Part shown: positions 29,130-38,070 of the stretch, piece after piece
Numbering within the stretch: the stretch's first letter is position 1
Layout: every line of letters starts with the position of its first letter
Assembly (NCBI GenBank): GCA_021199475.1
Contig: JAJQHZ010000084.1
Location: 1-64,000, forward strand
Length of the DNA: 64,000 nt
Reading direction: 5' to 3'
DNA from: Lachnospiraceae bacterium
GTDB lineage: Bacteria; Bacillota; Clostridia; Lachnospirales; Lachnospiraceae
The notes under the pieces: generated by a model
The model's database searches: none
Told to the model about the DNA's origin: nothing
Seen by the model: the letters and a program-made list of their open reading frames with translations, nothing else
Made by a program: the position numbers and the translations under genes

Positions 29130-31616
29130 TTACATCCGAATGGAAAAATCCGCTTTATCCAGCGCCAGGTTCGGGTTGTAATAGGGATCGCCCGCCTCTA
29201 CCTGGTCGCCCCAGCGCTTCAGGAACAGCCTGGTCTCCTGATTGAACCTCTCAATTTTTTCCTGTGTATTTTCCAGCCCCCGCGATTTTGACTCAAAATG
29301 ATAGAGCTGAGCCTGAGGCGTATACACAATCAGCTTTCCCAGCTGGCGCACCTTCATACAAAAGTCAATGTCATTAAAGGCAACGCAAAGCTCTTCCGAC
29401 ATTCCGCCGGCCTCCCGGTAAACCGAAGCCTTTACCATCATGCAGGCGGCCGTAACCGCGCTGTAATTCTGCGCACAGATAATCCGTGAAAAATAACCAT
29501 TGTCGCCGCGTTTTTCTCCGATAAATGCATGTCCGGCGATGCCGCCGTAGCCAAGCACAACTCCCGCGTGCTGAATCGTCTCATCCTCATAAAACAACAG
29601 CGCGCCGACCGCTCCGACCTCCTCGCGCTGGCAGTACCCCAGCATCTGGCGCAGGCAGTCCGGATTGATGATTTCCGTGTCATTGTTGAGCAAAAGATAA
29701 TAGTCTCCTTTGGCGTAGGTGACACCAAAATTATTAATCGCGGAAAAGTTAAAACCGGATCCGCCCTCCGTTTTATAATGCACAACCCGAAGATTGGGAA
29801 TATCCCGCTCCAGCTCGCGGTAGGCTTCAAACGTTTCCGGCTCTGTGCTGTTATTCTCTATAATAATATATTCATAATTTCGATAATCCGACTTTTCTTC
29901 AATTGAGCGGATGCAGTTTCGCAGATCCACAATATGATCCTTGTTTGGAATCAGAATTGAAATCAGAGGAAGGCTGCCGTCCTCCTTCCTGCATATCGCA
30001 AATTCGGTATGATAAAGTCCGGGGTATTCCCCCTCCGTCACCTTCGCTTTCAGGCCAAGCCGTTCATAATGCGCTGCAATGGCACGGCGTCCGGCCTCAA
30101 ACGCATACCGCTTGCTTTCCGGATTTTCCGCCGTCGAAGCCTTATGCGCGCGCCAGTGATAGAGGATTCTGGGAATATGAGCGATCCGGGACGCATCCGT
30201 GTGCTCCGTGCATCGCAGAACATAGTCGTAATCCTGAGCCCCTTCATACGCCGGATCCAGAAATCCGGTCCGCTCCCGCAGCTTTCGTTTGATCAAAACC
30301 AGATGGCAAAAATAATTCATGCTGCACAGCAGATCCGGACTATAATCCGGCTTAAAATGCGGCTCGAAATAGTGTTTTCCTCCCTCATCGACCTTGTCCT
30401 CATCGGAATAGATCAGCTCCGCATCCGGCCGCTCATTCAGCACCTTCACGCAGGACCAAAGGGCATCCGGAGAAAAGAGATCATCATGGTCGCCAAAAAC
30501 GATATACTCACCCGTCGCCGCCTGTAAGGCAGCATTTGTATTTTCCGCAATACGAAGCGGATTGCCGTCATTGAAAAGCACATGAATGCGGGAATCCTGT
30601 GCCTCGTATTTTTTTAAGAGATCTGTCAGCGCATGATTGCCGCTCCCGTCAGAAAGCACCAGCTCCCAGTCCGGATAGGTCTGCTTTCGCACAGAGGCAA
30701 TCATTTCCCGCAAAAATTTTTCCGGTGTTCGATACAGCGGTACAACGATGCTGATCTTCGGTTCCCACGCAAAATGCGTGCTGCGCTGCGCTGTCAGCTC
30801 CTGCCGCTTCACCCCATATTTTCTGCGCCACCGCTCGTAGCCAATGCTTTCATTGCCCGTGAGAGCATCCGCAGCACGCTTAACAAACTGCCGCCATCCC
30901 TTGCGTTTCAGATAGCGCCAGCTTTTCCGGCAGATGTTTATCAGCCCCTCCCGACCGGAGAGCAGTTTCGGGCAGTTGACCGTATAGCGCGTCCTCTTCC
31001 CATCCCCAGTTAAAACCAGACGCAGGATGGTTTCCTCCGGTTTGCGAAACACAAGCTCAAATCCATGGGTTTCGTCCAGGCTCGCTTCCGGAAATTCCCC
31101 GAGAATATCAATGCGCTTCCCCGGCGTATGAGTGAAGGGAATCTCCTTCCCCTTTTTGTCCAGCAGCGCGATCTTCGCGTGATCACATCCCATGTACCAG
31201 CCGCGCAGCTGATACCTGCCATCGGGTAATTCACGCAGGGTTTCCATCCAGGATTCCAGATGCCCGGACAGCTGACGGATCCGGCGTGCGCCAAGGCAGA
31301 GAATCTGTCGATTCTCATTCCCTCCCGTCAGATGCCAGATGCGCAGTGCCTTCCCATGCAGATCTGCCTCCGTACTCCCGGGCAATGGAATCACCAGAAA
31401 ATATTCTGCACTGACATTGGTCTTATAGCGCAGATATTTCTTTGTCACTTCCGGCCCGCGCTGAACGATCACCTCAAGCGGCAGCTGTTTCCCTCCCAGG
31501 CGGGCCTCGAACTGCTCCTCGCCCCGTTCATCGCCCTCAAACCAGCCCTGAATCACCAGAGTATTTGGTATTTTCGTATGAAACCGCACCCGTTCCCGGT
31601 TGAATTTTGCATCCAT
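29130..31616 (-). CDS. glycosyltransferase, N-terminal accessory beta domain plus tandem GT2 domains
   Basis: KISIVVPLYRTPEKFLREMIASVRKQTYPDWELVLSDGSG and LISILIPNKDHIVDLRNCIRSIEEKSDYRNYEYIIIENNS; start MDAKFNRERV at 31616 overlapping upstream stop (TAATG). Confidence 0.93.
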   Translation of the reverse strand: MDAKFNRERVRFHTKIPNTLVIQGWFEGDERGEEQFEARLGGKQLPLEVIVQRGPEVTKKYLRYKTNVSAEYFLVIPLPGSTEADLHGKALRIWHLTGGNENRQILCLGARRIRQLSGHLESWMETLRELPDGRYQLRGWYMGCDHAKIALLDKKGKEIPFTHTPGKRIDILGEFPEASLDETHGFELVFRKPEETILRLVLTGDGKRTRYTVNCPKLLSGREGLINICRKSWRYLKRKGWRQFVKRAADALTGNESIGYERWRRKYGVKRQELTAQRSTHFAWEPKISIVVPLYRTPEKFLREMIASVRKQTYPDWELVLSDGSGNHALTDLLKKYEAQDSRIHVLFNDGNPLRIAENTNAALQAATGEYIVFGDHDDLFSPDALWSCVKVLNERPDAELIYSDEDKVDEGGKHYFEPHFKPDYSPDLLCSMNYFCHLVLIKRKLRERTGFLDPAYEGAQDYDYVLRCTEHTDASRIAHIPRILYHWRAHKASTAENPESKRYAFEAGRRAIAAHYERLGLKAKVTEGEYPGLYHTEFAICRKEDGSLPLISILIPNKDHIVDLRNCIRSIEEKSDYRNYEYIIIENNSTEPETFEAYRELERDIPNLRVVHYKTEGGSGFNFSAINNFGVTYAKGDYYLLLNNDTEIINPDCLRQMLGYCQREEVGAVGALLFYEDETIQHAGVVLGYGGIAGHAFIGEKRGDNGYFSRIICAQNYSAVTAACMMVKASVYREAGGMSEELCVAFNDIDFCMKVRQLGKLIVYTPQAQLYHFESKSRGLENTQEKIERFNQETRLFLKRWGDQVEAGDPYYNPNLALDKADFSIRM

Positions 31617-32848
31617 TAATTTTTGCTTCCCTTTGTGATCTGTTTCAGTTTTCGATATCCGCGCCGCAGGAGCATTCCCAGCATCCACCGAAAACTTTTA
31701 TACCGATTCAACAGCAGCTCCCGGTTCAGCCCCGTCATGGGCTCCGCAAGAAACCGCAGCGTCACCGGATCACAGGAAACCGGCCGAAAGAAAATCTGCG
31801 GATCCGCGCTGTCAAAAATTATACTTTGATCCTCAGCAGGCAGACCATTCGAAGTCCACTTCAAATGCGTTCCATCCTGCGTCAGCTCCAATATCCGAAC
31901 CACACTGGCCCCGCTACACGGATCTACGCGAACCACTTTCGTGCCCTCCGGCACCCTGATTTCCAGCGCCACCGGACCCTCATGTGACACACTGCGCCGG
32001 TCACACTCCAGAGAGCTGTATCCCTGTCCGCCGTCAAAATAAATCTCTACTGTACGGTTTCGCTTTTTCTCGCTCTCCCGTTTTGATACTTCAGACAGCT
32101 CAATGACTCCGTCCGAAATGCTGTCATACAGCTTCCACATCGGAATGTGATCTCCAAGTATATATTGCTGGAAGCTTTTTTCCATTTTGTCATATTCTTT
32201 GCGTTCCTTCCCACTGATGCCGAACCGCTCAAACAAATCCATGTCCTTGAGCACGTCACGCCGGGTCGTTCCGTAAATGTAATAATTCAGGCAGCGGTAT
32301 TGAATAAATTTCACAGGTACCGGAAACGCAAAGGTCCACTCATAATCGATCAGCTCCGGGCCTTCGTCTGTTTCGATCACGTTTGAAAATACCATGTCAA
32401 TATCGGATACCGCACGACAATACAGCCTCCCGGGCAGATCCACCTGTCCAAATACGGCCGTAAACTCCGGCGTTGCAGAAAAAACAGAATCACATCCGGG
32501 CGCGCCGCCATCGGCAAACAGTGCAAAATACGCCGCAATCTCCTGCACCAGCGCATCCGTATCCCCCTTTGCCAGCAGTCCGTCCAGCCGTTCCTCCAAT
32601 GTCTTGCCCTCGCGGTAGGGGAAACGCACCTCATCCTCGGACCGGGTACAGGGGTTCACGCGAAGCGGCGTCTTCCTCAGGTCTTCCGTCAGCAAAACAG
32701 ACTTATCGTATATGTCCGCGATATGCTCCTTTGCCGCATCAAACGCCGGCCTTTTACTGATAACGCGCAGACCGCCCTCCTCGAGAATATCGGTGCGGAT
32801 TGAAAAACGCGGATCCCGCTCATTCGAATATTTCGTAAAAATAATCAT
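31616..32848 (-). CDS. unknown protein with weak aminoglycoside-phosphotransferase/kinase-like catalytic pattern
   Basis: SDIDMVFSNVIETDEGPELIDYEWTF resembles the D-x4-N ... (I/L)D-x-E pattern of APH-like kinases; translationally coupled to the methyltransferase. Confidence 0.5.
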   Translation of the reverse strand: MIIFTKYSNERDPRFSIRTDILEEGGLRVISKRPAFDAAKEHIADIYDKSVLLTEDLRKTPLRVNPCTRSEDEVRFPYREGKTLEERLDGLLAKGDTDALVQEIAAYFALFADGGAPGCDSVFSATPEFTAVFGQVDLPGRLYCRAVSDIDMVFSNVIETDEGPELIDYEWTFAFPVPVKFIQYRCLNYYIYGTTRRDVLKDMDLFERFGISGKERKEYDKMEKSFQQYILGDHIPMWKLYDSISDGVIELSEVSKRESEKKRNRTVEIYFDGGQGYSSLECDRRSVSHEGPVALEIRVPEGTKVVRVDPCSGASVVRILELTQDGTHLKWTSNGLPAEDQSIIFDSADPQIFFRPVSCDPVTLRFLAEPMTGLNRELLLNRYKSFRWMLGMLLRRGYRKLKQITKGSKN

Positions 32849-33816
32849 CGTTCACCGTCCCATCGCCGTCCGGAAGCAATCACCAAAAATGAATTCGAAA
32901 ACTGCGGGAATTGCCCGCAGTCAACCAGCGAATCAAAAACCAGCTCCTCACTGAAAATCCGCATCCGTTCCCGGTCAAAATTCTGCGTGTTCCGGTTCAG
33001 CTCCCCTTTGCGCGGCAAATAAGCGTCCGAATAAATCTTTTCCGGCAGCTTATAATCCGGGTAAGGATAATAAAATACCTGATTTTCAAACCCGGCTTCC
33101 CGAAGAACCGCCTCCAGCTCCGGCTTTGAAAACGTGCGCACATAATCCGTCGTGGGATAGCCTTCCAGTCCCTCAAAATAGAGGCCCGTATGATCCTCGG
33201 TTGCCCCTGCCCAGTATTTCAGCCCAAGCCGGTTTTCAATCGCAATCACAATCCGGCCTCCCGGCGCAAGATGACGGCGGATGCGCTCCAGATACTCCAC
33301 AAACGGCCGGTCAGACTGAATCGAAAACTGTGCATATTCAAACACCCCGATCAGAGTGACCAGATCAAATGTTTCGGTCAGATCCTCTTCTATATCCTGA
33401 AAGTTGCCCACCAGAATTCGAATATTAGCACAGCTCTGATGACGGTACGCATTAATCAGGCAGCGTCTGCGCGACAAATCGATGCAGGTCACCTGCGCCG
33501 CCTTTCGGGCAAGCGCCCCGGTGATCGCTCCCGGTCCGGAGCCGATCTCGAGCACGCGCTCCTCTCCGGTCATCGGCAGCCATTCAATAATGTTTTCTCT
33601 TATATGTGAAAAATGGTACAAAATGGGCCAGCTTTTGCGCTCCGCAATCACTGCATCCATCGGAGCATCCCCGTACTGCTTCGCCAGAGTCAGCATCTCC
33701 TCTTCAATACCGCCGTCGCTGTATTGATCTTCCCCCGGATAAAAGCGATAATCCAGGGTCACCCGGCCAATCCGTTCTTCTGCCGCACCATTCCATGCAT
33801 CTCCCATTCCGGTCAT
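32845..33816 (-). CDS. class I SAM-dependent methyltransferase
   Basis: ERVLEIGSGPGAITGALARKAAQVTCIDLSRRRCLINAYRH...LAPGGRIVIAIENRLGLKYWAG. Confidence 0.9.
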   Translation of the reverse strand: MTGMGDAWNGAAEERIGRVTLDYRFYPGEDQYSDGGIEEEMLTLAKQYGDAPMDAVIAERKSWPILYHFSHIRENIIEWLPMTGEERVLEIGSGPGAITGALARKAAQVTCIDLSRRRCLINAYRHQSCANIRILVGNFQDIEEDLTETFDLVTLIGVFEYAQFSIQSDRPFVEYLERIRRHLAPGGRIVIAIENRLGLKYWAGATEDHTGLYFEGLEGYPTTDYVRTFSKPELEAVLREAGFENQVFYYPYPDYKLPEKIYSDAYLPRKGELNRNTQNFDRERMRIFSEELVFDSLVDCGQFPQFSNSFLVIASGRRWDGER

Positions 33817-35159
33817 CCTTCCTGATCATTCTCCCGCTCAACCGTAATCTCCGAATTCATATCATAAAATCCTACCGTATTTTTCACCGAAACAATTGTC
33901 AGGCTGCAGGCGTCATACAGCCGGTGATACACCACAAATTCGCCGCCCTGATACCCGGTCAGGCCAAAAGAAATCAGATATTCGCCCCCCTGCAGGTCCG
34001 CCTTCTGCGTGTATGAGACAGTGTCCGTCTCGCCTTTTTTCCGGGGCAAAATCTCCGTTTTTTCAAACATCGTATTGGTCCCCGTGATCTCAGTCCCGCG
34101 CATATCCTTTATCGTAAAGGCAAAAATAGGCTCGTCTATATCCTCATGAAAGCGTACCTTCACCTTTATCGTAAAGGAGGATCCCTTCTCGATCGTGGTG
34201 GTCGGCAGGCCCCTCTGATCCAGCACAGAAAACGCCAGAATCTCCGCCCTGCGGTCACCATACTCCAGCGCCCCCGGGTTCATCTGCGTCGTTCCAAACC
34301 ACGCAGACCCTTCCCGGATGCCGGACGCCGCATCGTTCCCGTTTCCGCCTCCTGCCAAAGCCGCCGGATCAGCTGAGCCTTCCCCCGCCTTTGGCAGCGG
34401 CTCCGCCGACGAATCCGGACCCTGGTGCACCAGCAGCCGCTTATACAGATCCACCATATCCTTCGGGGACCCATTTCCCGCAAGCCTCCCGTGATCCAGC
34501 AGAATGACCCGGTCGCAGTACTTGCTGATGCTGCTCAGGTCATGGCTGACAAACAGAATGGTCTTTCCTTCCTTTTTAAACTCCTCAAACTTCCGATAGC
34601 ACTTCGCCTGAAAAAAAGCGTCTCCCACTGAGAGAGCTTCGTCTACAATCAGGATTTCCGGGTCAATATTGATGGCAACTGCAAATGCCAGCCTGACAAA
34701 CATACCGCTCGAATAAGTCTTTACCGGCTGATAGACAAAATCTCCGATATCCGCGAAATCCAGGATTCCCTGCAGCCGTGCGTCAATCTCCGCATCCGTA
34801 AATCCCATCATGGTGCCATTCAGATACACGTTCTCAATGCCGGTGTATTCCATGTTAAATCCGGCACCCAACTCGAGCAGAGCAGAAATCCGCCCATCAA
34901 CCGTCACGCTGCCGGACGTAGGGCTTAAGACACCGGTAATAATCTTCAGAATCGTCGACTTTCCCGCTCCGTTCGTCCCGATAATCCCAATGGTCTCTCC
35001 TCTGTCCACGGAAAAGTTGATATCCGTCAGCGCATAGTGCTCCCGATAGCATTTCTTTTTCGTCAGGCCAAGGCTGTCCCTCAGCCGATCGGAAATGCGG
35101 TCGTACAGCTTATACATTTTTGTCAGGTGATCTACCCGAATCGCAGCCTGTTTCTCCAA
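33813..35159 (-). CDS. polysaccharide ABC transporter ATP-binding protein, Wzt-type with C-terminal carbohydrate-binding domain
   Basis: GIIGTNGAGKSTILKIITGVLSPTSGSVTVDGRISALLELGAGFNMEYTGIENVYLNG...; C-terminal ~200 aa after ATPase fits Wzt_C. Confidence 0.93.
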   Translation of the reverse strand: MEKQAAIRVDHLTKMYKLYDRISDRLRDSLGLTKKKCYREHYALTDINFSVDRGETIGIIGTNGAGKSTILKIITGVLSPTSGSVTVDGRISALLELGAGFNMEYTGIENVYLNGTMMGFTDAEIDARLQGILDFADIGDFVYQPVKTYSSGMFVRLAFAVAINIDPEILIVDEALSVGDAFFQAKCYRKFEEFKKEGKTILFVSHDLSSISKYCDRVILLDHGRLAGNGSPKDMVDLYKRLLVHQGPDSSAEPLPKAGEGSADPAALAGGGNGNDAASGIREGSAWFGTTQMNPGALEYGDRRAEILAFSVLDQRGLPTTTIEKGSSFTIKVKVRFHEDIDEPIFAFTIKDMRGTEITGTNTMFEKTEILPRKKGETDTVSYTQKADLQGGEYLISFGLTGYQGGEFVVYHRLYDACSLTIVSVKNTVGFYDMNSEITVERENDQEG

Positions 35160-35170
35160 AGTATACTCCT

Positions 35171-35340
35171 TATTTCATGTCCATCATCCTTTACGGATGA
35201 TGGACGCAGGCCTCGCCTCGCACACAGTGCGACTACAAATGGCGAGACTCTCCCTATTTCATGTCCATTATCCGCTACGGATGATGGACGCAGGCCTCGC
35301 CTCTCACACAGTGCGACTATAGATGGCGAGGCTCTCCTTA
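35171..35340 (+). repeat. Two tandem 84-bp two-hairpin repeats, diverged family A, between wzm- and wzt-like genes
   Basis: CATGTCCATCATCCTTTACGGATGATGGACGCAGGCCTCGCCTCGCACACAGTGCGACTACAAATGGCGAGACT, repeated at 84-bp period. Confidence 0.85.
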
Positions 35341-35407
35341 TTCTCACTTTTCTGCAAATCATTCGCGGCAATGCCTGCGCCCTGCTCCCCCGCTCACGCA
35401 GCCGTTC

Positions 35408-36220
35408 TCAGAGAACATCCGCAAAATGCACACGCAGTCTGCGGAAAATCAACAGCCCGAGCACAAGAGCGCCCGCAGTAAAGCACCAGAAATAGACGGT
35501 CCACAGCGGCCGTTCCCAAAACCAGTTTTTATAGATAAGCGCATCGCGGTATCCCGTTACCACATAATAAATCGGATTCAGCTTCAGAATCCTTGCAAGC
35601 AGGGGATAATTGACCAGCCGGTTCTCCGCGACCCACATGATCGGGGTAAACCAGACGCCCACCTGCAGCACAATCGCGACCACCTGCGACAGGTCACGAA
35701 ACAGCACGGTAACCGCGCTCGTCGCATAGCTTAAGCCCAGTGTAAGAAGCATAAGCCCGAACGAATAATAAATCAGCTGAATATAATAGCCATCCGGATA
35801 ATACCCATAGAAGCAATAGAGTATTATGATAAAGCACACAAAAAAAAGATGCACAAATAATGCCGAAATCATTTTAACAACCGGCAGTACCTGAATCTTG
35901 AATACAATTTTTTTGACCAGATAGCTGTATTCTGTCAGCACGTTTGTCCCGCCCGTCCATGCGTCCTGAAAGAAGAACCACGGAACAATACCAGCCACAA
36001 GATAAAGCAAAAACGGCACCGGAATCGAGGTGTCAGAGGAGCGAAATCCAACCTCAAAAACAAACCAGTAAACGAGAACCGTCACGACCGGCTGCACAAA
36101 TGCCCATATGACACCAAAATAGGAACCGGCAAATTTCTTACGGAAATCATTCTTTGCCAGCTTATAAATCATACGTCTGTTGCAGAAAATATCAGCCGGC
36201 AATGACAAAAGCTCTTTCAT
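35408..36220 (-). CDS. polysaccharide ABC transporter permease (Wzm-type)
   Basis: MIYKLAKNDFRKKFAGSYFGVIWAFVQPVVTVLVYWFVFEVGFRSSDTSIPVPFLLYLVAGIVPWFFFQDAWTGGTNVLTEYSYLVKK. Confidence 0.95.
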   Translation of the reverse strand: MKELLSLPADIFCNRRMIYKLAKNDFRKKFAGSYFGVIWAFVQPVVTVLVYWFVFEVGFRSSDTSIPVPFLLYLVAGIVPWFFFQDAWTGGTNVLTEYSYLVKKIVFKIQVLPVVKMISALFVHLFFVCFIIILYCFYGYYPDGYYIQLIYYSFGLMLLTLGLSYATSAVTVLFRDLSQVVAIVLQVGVWFTPIMWVAENRLVNYPLLARILKLNPIYYVVTGYRDALIYKNWFWERPLWTVYFWCFTAGALVLGLLIFRRLRVHFADVL

Positions 36221-36230
36221 ACAAATCCCC

Positions 36231-36791
36231 TTACTTCATGGCCTCCTGGTACTCCGCAAACGACCCCCAGTTACGGTCCTTATCCGTCATATTCAGAGCC
36301 ATTCCCTCCGGGATCGGCCATTTCACCCCGATGTCCGGATCATCAAAGCGAAGTCCGCCCTCGTCATCCGGATGATAGAAATCTGTGCATTTATACGCAA
36401 ATTCCGCGTAATCGGACAGCACAACAAAGCCATGGGCAAAATTCTTCGGGATGAAAAACTGCTTTTTATTCTCCGCGGACAGCTCCACGCCAAACCACTT
36501 TCCGAACGTCGCAGAATCCTTTCTCAGATCCACCGCCACATCAAAAACCGCACCGGATACCACGCGCACCAGCTTGTCCTGCGGAAACTGCTTCTGAAAA
36601 TGCAGTCCGCGGAGCACGCCCTTTTTCGAGGCAGACTGGTTATCCTGCACAAAGATCTGGTCAATCCCGGCCGCCTTAAAATCGTTATAATTGTAAGTCT
36701 CCATAAAATAGCCGCGCGCATCTCCAAACACGGTCGGCGTAATCACCTTCAGACCCTCGATCTCACAGGTCTCCACTTTTATCTTTCCCAT
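36231..36791 (-). CDS. rfbC: dTDP-4-dehydrorhamnose 3,5-epimerase
   Basis: GDARGYFMETYNYNDFKAAGIDQIFVQDNQSASKKGVLRGLHFQKQFPQDKLVRVVSGAVFDVAVDLRKDS. Confidence 0.97.
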   Translation of the reverse strand: MGKIKVETCEIEGLKVITPTVFGDARGYFMETYNYNDFKAAGIDQIFVQDNQSASKKGVLRGLHFQKQFPQDKLVRVVSGAVFDVAVDLRKDSATFGKWFGVELSAENKKQFFIPKNFAHGFVVLSDYAEFAYKCTDFYHPDDEGGLRFDDPDIGVKWPIPEGMALNMTDKDRNWGSFAEYQEAMK

Positions 36792-36924
36792 TATAATATT
36801 CCTCCATTTTCCACGCATCCGACAGATCGGTCAGAATACTGCTCTCCGTTCTGGCAGCCGGCACAGGTTTTCGCCAAACCGCACAGGTGTCTTTCGGCAG
36901 ACTCTGCCGCATACGGCCAGGTGC

Positions 36925-38007
36925 TCAGCGATCCTTATACATCTCGTCGTAATACTTCTGGTAGTCGCCGCTGGTCACATTTTTCATCCAGTCCTCATGC
37001 TCAAAGAACCAGCGGATGGTGAGACGGATGCCATCCTCAAACTTCGTCTCCGGCTCCCAACCGACCTCCGCGCGGATCTTGTCCGGCGCGATCGCATAGC
37101 GGCGGTCATGCCCCTTGCGATCCGTCACGTAGGTGATCAGCTCCTCGCTGACCAGCTCTTTTCTCGGGTCGCCATCCGGCAGCATCTCACGCAGGGTGTC
37201 CAGAATGATGTGAATGATCTGGATGTTCTGTCTCTCATTGTGTCCGCCTATGTTGTAGGTCTCAAACAGGCGGCCTTTTTCCTGCACCATATCGATGCCC
37301 TTCGCGTGGTCCTCTACATAAAGCCAGTCGCGGACATTTTTGCCGTCGCCATAGACCGGGAGCGGCTTGCCCTGAAGCGCATTATTGATGATCAGCGGAA
37401 TCAGCTTCTCCGGGAACTGATACGGGCCGTAGTTGTTGCTGCAGTTCGTGATATTCGCCGGAAAATGATACGTATCCATATAAGCCTTGACCAGCATATC
37501 GGAAGACGCCTTGCTCGCAGAATACGGACTGTGCGGCGCGTATGGCGTCGTCTCATAAAAGTACTCATCCTCATTTTCCAGAGAACCGTACACCTCATCC
37601 GTTGACACATGAAGGAACTTTTTGTCCTCTTTGAACGAGCCATCCTCCAGCTCCCAGGCTGCCTTCGCCGCGTTCAGCATCACAAGTGTGCCCAGCACAT
37701 TGGTCTTTACGAACACCTCCGGATCGCGGATGCTGCGGTCCACATGGCTCTCCGCCGCAAAATGCACGACGCGGTCAATGTCGTTCTCCTCGAAAATCCG
37801 GTTGATCGCCGCCGAATCACAGATGTCCGCGCGGATGAACGTGTAATTATCACGGTTCTCCACATCGCGCAGATTCTCCAGATTGCCCGCGTAGGTCAGC
37901 TTGTCCACATTGATGATGCGGATTTCGTCGCCATATTTGCGGAACATATAGTGAATGTAATTTGAGCCGATGAATCCGGCACCTCCGGTTACAAGATAGG
38001 TTCTCAT
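36925..38007 (-). CDS. rfbB: dTDP-glucose 4,6-dehydratase
   Basis: MRTYLVTGGAGFIGSNYIHYMF...HFAAESHVDRSIRDPEVFVKTNVLGT...YSASKASSDMLVKAYMDTY. Confidence 0.98.
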   Translation of the reverse strand: MRTYLVTGGAGFIGSNYIHYMFRKYGDEIRIINVDKLTYAGNLENLRDVENRDNYTFIRADICDSAAINRIFEENDIDRVVHFAAESHVDRSIRDPEVFVKTNVLGTLVMLNAAKAAWELEDGSFKEDKKFLHVSTDEVYGSLENEDEYFYETTPYAPHSPYSASKASSDMLVKAYMDTYHFPANITNCSNNYGPYQFPEKLIPLIINNALQGKPLPVYGDGKNVRDWLYVEDHAKGIDMVQEKGRLFETYNIGGHNERQNIQIIHIILDTLREMLPDGDPRKELVSEELITYVTDRKGHDRRYAIAPDKIRAEVGWEPETKFEDGIRLTIRWFFEHEDWMKNVTSGDYQKYYDEMYKDR

Positions 38008-38070
38008 GATTCTCATTTTCCTCCATTTACATAATCGTTTTTCTTATATACCTTTTTTGATGAGGCAGCC

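Noticed and set aside
35132-35371. 79-aa minus ORF with internal duplication (RRGLRPSSV)
   Set aside because: Created by translation of the 84-bp structured repeats; period is a multiple of three by chance, no start context.
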